This document shows positions 63,155 to 64,000 of a stretch of 64,000 nt of DNA, piece by piece (the stretch's first letter is position 1; each line of letters opens with the position of its first letter). The position numbers and the translations under genes were made by a program. Source of the DNA: Glandiceps talaboti (taxonomy: Eukaryota > Hemichordata > Enteropneusta > Spengelidae); NCBI RefSeq assembly GCF_964340395.1, contig NC_135568.1, positions 17,000,276 through 17,064,275 of the forward strand, in the 5' to 3' direction. Below the pieces are notes generated by a model. It worked only from the letters and a program-made list of their open reading frames with translations, was not told the DNA's origin and did no database searches.

Positions 63155-64000
63155 CACCCGAGAATTCAATATGGCGACCATTTAGCAATTTGGTCGCCAA
63201 TCTAAATTGTTAAATGGGCTGCTTTATCATAAATATTTCACCAAAGTAGATTCATATGTTTTTGATGATATTTGATTGTATTTCACAACTTATGAACAGC
63301 TAAATCCACGATCTTCTTTTAATTATATGAAATTTTATGTACAAATACAACATGTTTCTGCCTTATACTTATCTAAACCGAAATGAAACACTTTGCTTAT
63401 ATCATTTTGACACTGTACTGTCTAAGTGTAACTGAGTCAGAAAATAATGCTAGTCACTCGGAAATCCAATATGGCGGCCATTTCAAAGATGGCTGCCAAT
63501 CTAAATCATTACGATTCTCCTTTTAGCTTTATCATTAATATGTCATCAAAGTGCCTAATCATATTATTTGTGCTGATGTTTGAATCGTACATCTTTCAGA
63601 AATCAATGTTTCATCTGAAAGTGGTTCATACGTATTTTAAAACATTTGCCCTTAAGGTTAGACACTTTTAAAGGGTGCACAAATCTGATCAACAATTACA
63701 CTTCACATTGTTGTTACTACATTGTAGGTTCAATGTCTATGGGAATTAATTTAGATAATGTTTGTGTCCATTTTATTGCAATATTCTTTCAACGATAATT
63801 TGTAAGTAACTGGACAACTGTTGGCATTATACAAAATACTAAGTGACTTAGACACTCAGTAAACTTAACTAGAGCTTGTATATTTATACGTAAGCTATGT
63901 GATGCAACTCATAAGTCTGAAATCCATTGTGTTACTCTTTTACCAGATTGTTTGTCTCTTGTAAAAAGTTTCTTATTTCACGTATGTCGTAATAAGCTTC
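63155..64000. repeat. Two related ~100-bp segments about 295 bp apart; otherwise no gene
   Basis: CAATATGGCGACCATTT (about 63168) and CAATATGGCGGCCATTT (about 63467) are followed by similar sequence through TTATCATTAATAT-like and TCACCAAAG/CATCAAAG stretches. This is an old tandem duplication. No SLC23 exon was recognised before the window ends. Confidence 0.6.

Overview
The window is AT-rich animal DNA with GT-AG introns, several intron-bearing genes, abundant microsatellites and many decayed transposons. Gene content is an expanded SLC23 transporter family, histamine-N-methyltransferase-like enzymes, a long leucine-rich-repeat/death-domain protein, a secreted protein with two GCxKD (WSC-like) domains, and Penelope, Gypsy and CR1-like retroelements. 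This suggests a marine invertebrate, perhaps a deuterostome such as a hemichordate or lancelet. The phylum is an inference. There is no sign of bacterial organisation.

Layout. At 142-10203 (+) lie the last nine exons of an SLC23 nucleobase/ascorbate-type transporter (copy A); its 5' end is off the left edge. A three-exon secreted-protein gene occupies 13680-16780 (-), with a signal-peptide exon and two GCxKD domains. An inverted, broken copy of the SLC23 last exon is at about 19.7 kb. From 21 to 28 kb there are foldback elements and a decayed Gypsy/chromodomain retrotransposon (LTR-like repeats at 24031-24451 and 27635-28043) interrupted by a CR1-like LINE. An LRR/death-domain gene runs 32167-37338 (+), with a truncated Penelope-like element in its first intron. 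A LINE endonuclease fragment, a palindromic element and a possible small gene lie at 38.9-40.7 kb. An intact three-exon HNMT-like methyltransferase is at 41817-44173 (-), and a lone degraded HNMT-like exon is at 48.7-49.0 kb. A second SLC23 gene (copy B) starts at 51321 and leaves the right edge after its eighth recognised coding exon.

SLC23 A and B are direct duplicates. Exon lengths and phases match exactly (71, 182, 121, 157 and 251 nt) and parts of the introns still align. This lets each copy act as an empty-site control for the other. A carries a 1.1-kb microsatellite-bearing element (1910-3030) that B lacks. B carries a palindromic Penelope-like insertion (about 58801-59704) that A lacks.

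The most interesting signals are RNA- and DNA-fold elements. A 333-bp-arm inverted repeat is made of two Penelope 3' ends, each with a complete predicted hammerhead ribozyme (59512-59554 + and 58928-58970 -). A second Penelope 3' end carries a degenerate hammerhead (34722-34763 -). Two foldback elements share ends and centre but have different, still self-complementary arms. Two elements are predicted to fold as branched structures. All exon structures were read by eye from open frames, splice sites and phase matching, without transcript evidence.
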